A stretch of 64,000 bases of DNA, from NCBI GenBank assembly GCA_050951005.1, contig JBMNIP010000001.1, forward strand, positions 62,001-126,000, read 5' to 3'. Both the position numbers and the translations under genes were made by a program. Positions 60,259 through 64,000 of the stretch are shown here, in pieces; position 1 is the stretch's first letter; every line of letters starts with the position of its first letter. A model generated the notes under the pieces. The model saw only the letters and a program-made list of their open reading frames with translations. It did no database searches and was not told the DNA's origin. This DNA is from UMGS1519 sp050951005 (GTDB lineage: Bacteria > Actinomycetota > Coriobacteriia > Coriobacteriales > Eggerthellaceae).

Positions 60259-60884
60259 TATCGATTCTCCTGGCAGACGACCATGCCATCGTGCGCAAGG
60301 GATTCAAGATGATTCTGGAGCAGCAGCGCGATTTCGCCGTAGTGGGTGAAGCCGCTACGGTTCAAGAGGCAATGGACAAGTCAAGTGCACTGGTGCCAGA
60401 CGTTCTGGTGACCGATGTTTCTATGGACGCCGAGAAAAGCGGGCTCCTGCTTGTCGAGCGCATCCATCATGCCGGTTTGAGTACGCAAGTTGTGGTGCTG
60501 ACCATGCACGAGGAACGGGAGTACCTGTATCAAGCACTCGAACTGGGTGCGCTCGGGTATGTTCTGAAGAGCTCGTCCGACGATGAGCTGGTGAAAGCCA
60601 TTCGCCATGCTGCAGCGGGTGAGTTCTTCGTCTGCGAAAACATGACCGGTGCGCTGGTCAACCGAGCAATTGGCGGAACGCAGGAAACGGGGCTGACGCC
60701 ACGTGAAACAGAGATCGTCACCCTGTCCGTGAAGGGCCATTCGAACCAGGACATTGCCGATGCCCTTTCCATCTCGCCGAAAACGGTTGAGGGCCAAAAG
60801 ACCCGCATCATGCAGAAGCTCGGGCTGGCATCGAAGCCGGAGTTATTCGACTACGCGGCTACGCACGGGCTCCTGCATCTCTAG
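60255..60884 (+). CDS. NarL/LuxR-family response regulator
   Basis: A 209-residue regulator. The receiver domain has ADDHAIVRKGFK and the phospho-acceptor D54 in VTDVS, with the switch Thr and Lys in VVLTMHEE and YVLKSS. The DNA-binding helix-turn-helix is at about 147-190 (LTPRETEIVTLSVKGHSNQDIADAL). It is translationally coupled to its kinase. The nearest downstream operon is the molybdopterin oxidoreductase, its most likely target. Confidence 0.94.
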   Translation: MISILLADDHAIVRKGFKMILEQQRDFAVVGEAATVQEAMDKSSALVPDVLVTDVSMDAEKSGLLLVERIHHAGLSTQVVVLTMHEEREYLYQALELGALGYVLKSSSDDELVKAIRHAAAGEFFVCENMTGALVNRAIGGTQETGLTPRETEIVTLSVKGHSNQDIADALSISPKTVEGQKTRIMQKLGLASKPELFDYAATHGLLHL

Positions 60885-60912
60885 ACGGCAAGTGGCTTCT
60901 CGTTGCAGGCTA

Positions 60913-60964
60913 ACGGCATCTGAGTTGTAAAGAGCAAGGAGCCTTCCTGCTCTGTGCCGTTTTT
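60913..60964 (+). terminator. Terminator after the response regulator
   Basis: An outer stem ACGGCA/TGCCGT encloses an inner AGAGCA..TGCTCT hairpin and runs into TTTT. Confidence 0.75.
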
Positions 60965-60982
60965 CCGGACAGCTCACCGAGA

Positions 60983-61036
60983 GGAGGGAATCTCCCCTAC
61001 GGGGATAGGGGGATTCCCCGTTGTGCGCCGTACAAT
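60983..61036 (+). promoter_or_regulatory. Molybdoenzyme promoter with palindromic operator
   Basis: TACAAT at 61031-61036 has no -35 match. Instead TCCCCTACGGGGA (60993-61005) sits within a larger dyad (GGGAATC..GATTCCC, 60985-61018), about 44 bases upstream of the expected start, where a class II activator would bind. The adjacent response regulator is the obvious candidate. Confidence 0.5.
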
Positions 61037-61106
61037 TGCCTCGTATCCTGGACGCAGTTGATTTTTCCGTTTGGAAATCATCTTATTGGGGACAGAGGAG
61101 ACAGGT

Positions 61107-63702
61107 ATGGCGAAATCCATTACGCGAAGGGGATTCGTGTCCATGGGAGCGGCAGTCGGTGCCGCTGCCGCCTTGGCGGGCACGTCTTCCTTCAACATTC
61201 CCGCCGCTCAAGCCCTGCAGGAGTCGACGGCTCCCGAGGGCGAATGGGTGCGTACCACCTGCGCGCCGAACTGCACTGGTTCATGTGGAATGAAGGCATT
61301 CGTGCAGGATGGTCAGATCAAGACTATCAAGCAGGCGGCAGACTATCCGTACGAAGGTTACAATCCGCGTGGATGCTTGAAAGGGCTTTCCATTAACACG
61401 CTCATCCATGGGCCGGACCGTATGACGGCGCCGATGGTCCGCAACGAGGATACGGGCGAGATGGAGGAGACCGACTGGGAGACCGCGCTTTCCACTGCCG
61501 CAGATAAGCTCAATGCGGTAGCGAAGAAATACGGTCCGGAATCCATCGGCGTCATCTGGCAGGTACAGGGTACCGGCCATGTTCAGAAGGGCTCGTTGGT
61601 GCGTCTGACCAACATGATGGGCTGGTCGGCTATCGGCGGATACGAGCTCAACGGCGACCTGCCCATGCTCTGGCCCGAGACTTTCGGTTGCCAGAGTGAG
61701 GAGTTGGAATCGTATTGTTGGGAGGATTCCCGCTATACGTTGATTTTCGGATCGAACCCCCATGGTCACGCGTCTTCCCGATTCCAAGTTCCTGAACAAA
61801 TCGCGCGAGAAGGGCGGTAAGGTCGTCTGCTTCGATCCCAACTATTCGGCGACGGCTGAGAAAGCTACCGAATGGGTGCGTTTGAAGCCCGATACCGATG
61901 CGGCATTCGTGCTGGGTATGTGCAAATACCTGGTGGACAACAAGCTCTACGATGCCAAGTTCATGAAGAACTACACCGACATGCCGATTCTGATTAATCC
62001 GAAGACCGGCAAACGCATCCTTGCCGATGAGGTCGAAGGGCTGACGGCGCCCTCTGGCCTTCCCGAATACCGCGCAAGCTACGTTGCCTACGACGAGGAC
62101 AGCGACAGTCTGGTTGCTACCAACCCGAACAAAATCGGAAATACGCCGGGCTATGCCTTGACGGGTACTCGGAAGGTAACCCTGAAAAAGGGCGGTACGG
62201 TTGAGGCCCGTACGGGCTTCGATCTGCTGTGCGACGAATTGAAGGAATATTCGCCCGAGAAGGCCGCCAAGATCTGCGACGTGTCTGCCGATACCATCGA
62301 GCGCATCGCCAAGGAGTGCTCTTCGACAAAGCCGATGCACATCATCGTGGGCGGTTCTGCCATCCAATGGCATCACGGCGATCTGAAGGGCCGCTGCTGT
62401 GCCCTGCTGGCCTCGCTTACCGGTAACATCGGCCAGCTCGGCGGCGGTATCTCTACCTACGTCGGCCAATACAAGACCCGCTTCAACACGGCTTCATGGT
62501 TCGTTCCGCCACGCGTGAAAAAGAACTCGATGCCGTTCCACTATGCGGTGAACGGCCCCACGAAGACCATGAGCGCCCCATATCCGAAATCAGGGATGAA
62601 AGCGCTGGTCGTAGGCTGGGGCAATCCCTTCGAACAGCACAATGTTGCCAACTGGCTTCGTCAGGCCAAGGAATCCGGCGACTTGGAGTGCGTCATCTGC
62701 TTCGACTTCCAACATACCAAGACGGTCGATTACAGCGATGTCGCCTTCGCGGCGGCAAGCTGGTATGAGAAAACCGAGTTGGTCATCACCCCTCTGCATC
62801 CCTGGGTCCAGATCATGCAGCCGATGGTTGATCCCCCTGGAATCGCCCAGCCGGAGATCTGGATCTGCAAGGAGCTGGCCCGCCACCTGGATCCGTCGCT
62901 TGCGGATATGTGGCCTGAATTCGACCAGGACGGAGCAGAAAAGGCTGCCGAGGACGTATTGGCCATGTTGTTGAAGAACGGTGGGCCCACCATCGACCAT
63001 CTGACCGTGAAGGACTTGAAGAAAGGCCCTGGCAAGCTGAGGCATGCCAACCCCGGCGAGAAGCACATCCCATTCTACGAGCAGATTCATGACGGCGAGC
63101 CTTTCCCAACCGTTTCCCGTCCTAATGACCTTGAGGTCACTGCCGGTTTCGTGAAAAGCGGCCGCATCGAGTTCTACAAGGACGAGGACATGTTCCTGAA
63201 GATGAAGGAGCAGCTGCCTGTGTACAAGCCCGCCTTCGAGGAAACCGAATGGGCAGCCGATCCCGAAGCGAAAGACAAATATCCGTTCTCATACCTGACG
63301 CGCAATAGCGCCTACCGCGTGCATGCAACTTATTCGAACAACCCGATGATGATCGAGTTGCAGGACAGGACGCCGAAGGTCTTCATGAACCCCGATGATG
63401 CGGCGGCCAAAGGGCTCGAACAAGGCGATGTGGTCGAGGTGTTCAATAGCCGCGGGCAGATTAACGGTGCGTTGATCTGCGATCCCGGTATGTATCCCGG
63501 ACAGGTTATCTTCGACCAGGGCTGGTGGAGCCGCTATACCGGCGGCGAGAGCTATAACTCGCTCATTTGGCCGTGGATCAACCCGATTCATGAGATTTAC
63601 TACGTGTCAAGCGTATGGTCTCCGAATATGGCGTGGAACGAATGCGTCTGCGACGTACGCCTGCTGGAAAAGGGCGCGGCGAAGGATAAGGTGACATCAT
63701 GA
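61107..63702 (+). pseudogene. Tat-exported molybdopterin oxidoreductase catalytic subunit, frameshifted
   Basis: A DMSO-reductase-superfamily catalytic subunit of about 864 residues if read across one shift. A Tat signal (SITRRGFVSMG) ends near ALAGTS..AQA. The 4Fe-4S ligands lie in TTCAPNCTGSCGM and RGCLKG, and GGYELNGDLPMLWPETFG holds the likely Mo ligand (Asp, by analogy). The first frame ends at 61820; the second opens at 61762. They join at a run of five C at 61757-61761, where four would give GSNPMVTRLPDSKF, the normal family sequence. It may be a sequencing indel, a true pseudogene or +1 slippage at CCC-C. The AGGAGACAGGT upstream sets the start. It is coupled to the next gene by ATGA. 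Confidence 0.88.
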
Positions 63703-64000
63703 GATATGGAATGGTTGTAGACCTGAATCGGTGCATCGGCTGCCGGACGTGTGCCGTAGTCTGCAAAACCCACAATGCCGAACCGGAAGGAATCTGGTGG
63801 AACCGCGTATTCGCCTCCGGTTCTCCCAGCTACGGTACCTCGGTGATTGTCGATGGCCAGCCGCGAATGGAATTCCTGCCAGTGAGCTGCCAGCATTGTG
63901 AGGATGCTCCCTGCGAAACCGCATGTCCCACAAAGGCTACCTATACCGACGAGGAAACGGGGACGGTGCTGATCGATTATGAGCGCTGCATCGGTTGCCG
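63699..64000 (+). CDS. Molybdoenzyme iron-sulfur subunit (DmsB/NrfC type), partial
   Basis: The gene runs off the right edge; the first 100 residues are seen. MRYGMVVDLNRCIGCRTCAVVCKTHN is the first 4Fe-4S motif (CxxCxxCxxxC), CQHCEDAPCETACP the second, and YERCIGC begins the third. It is the electron-transfer subunit that pairs with the catalytic subunit. It overlaps the catalytic gene by ATGA. A membrane anchor or chaperone gene probably follows outside the window. Confidence 0.94.
   Translation, partial: MRYGMVVDLNRCIGCRTCAVVCKTHNAEPEGIWWNRVFASGSPSYGTSVIVDGQPRMEFLPVSCQHCEDAPCETACPTKATYTDEETGTVLIDYERCIGC

Overview
The window is a gap-free stretch of a high-GC actinobacterial chromosome, with G+C in the upper 50s by eye. 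It is most likely from the Eggerthellaceae (Coriobacteriia). The family call rests on several things seen together: a Tat-exported molybdopterin oxidoreductase downstream of a LuxR/NarL-type two-component pair, an NRAMP-related magnesium transporter of the type known from Eggerthella lenta, many Ala/Glu-rich disordered extensions, and strong use of extended -10 promoters and apparently leaderless genes. The genus cannot be fixed from sequence reading alone. The left end (jag, rsmG, parS, parA, parB) is the classic origin-proximal block, so oriC should lie just outside the left edge.

Layout. 1-3.5 kb: end of jag, rsmG, two parS sites, parA-parB. 3.5-9.6 kb: rlmN, ddl, an unknown tail-anchored protein, and a DnaQ-DinG helicase carrying an intragenic parS. 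9.7-14.2 kb: a very large membrane protein built on a degenerate, split M28 peptidase fold with about 1,100 disordered residues inserted; it carries a fourth parS. 14.4-20.2 kb: tRNA-Gly, HAD phosphatase, LCP ligase, PrsA-like foldase, an ABC ATPase and two tRNA-Ser. 20.5-23.9 kb: rpsF-ssb-rpsR-rplI and dnaB. 24-27.5 kb: a YhaO/YhaN-like nuclease-ATPase pair. 27.7-32.7 kb: purA, purD, mazG and a Gfo/Idh oxidoreductase. 32.8-36.9 kb: pntA-pntB and a LysR regulator. 37-43.3 kb: tRNA-Phe, an NSS symporter, purE, an isochorismatase-like hydrolase, 5-FTHF cyclo-ligase, and a magnesium-transport operon (a PRC/MgtE_N/CBS protein plus an NRAMP-related transporter). 43.7-48.6 kb: tRNA-Arg, a polytopic Ser/Thr kinase, pyridoxal kinase and serS. 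48.8-51.8 kb: a disordered membrane protein, a stand-alone cyanophycin-synthetase-N-like protein and a degenerate Ddl-like ATP-grasp protein. 51.9-55.3 kb: envelope proteins (YtxH, PRC, VTT, TM2). 55.4-58.2 kb: class I aldolase and a secreted CAP protein. 58.3-64 kb: a YgbA-family gene, a histidine kinase/response regulator pair, and a molybdopterin oxidoreductase (frameshifted here) followed by its iron-sulfur subunit, which runs off the right edge.

Functionally the window is mostly housekeeping: chromosome segregation, replication, ribosomal proteins, purine synthesis and tRNA charging. Respiratory, envelope and metal-transport modules are interspersed. The parts that look least described are the split pseudo-M28 protein, the two-part magnesium module with its structured leader, and the CphA-N-like / pseudo-Ddl pair. 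No insertion sequences, prophage genes or CRISPR arrays were seen.
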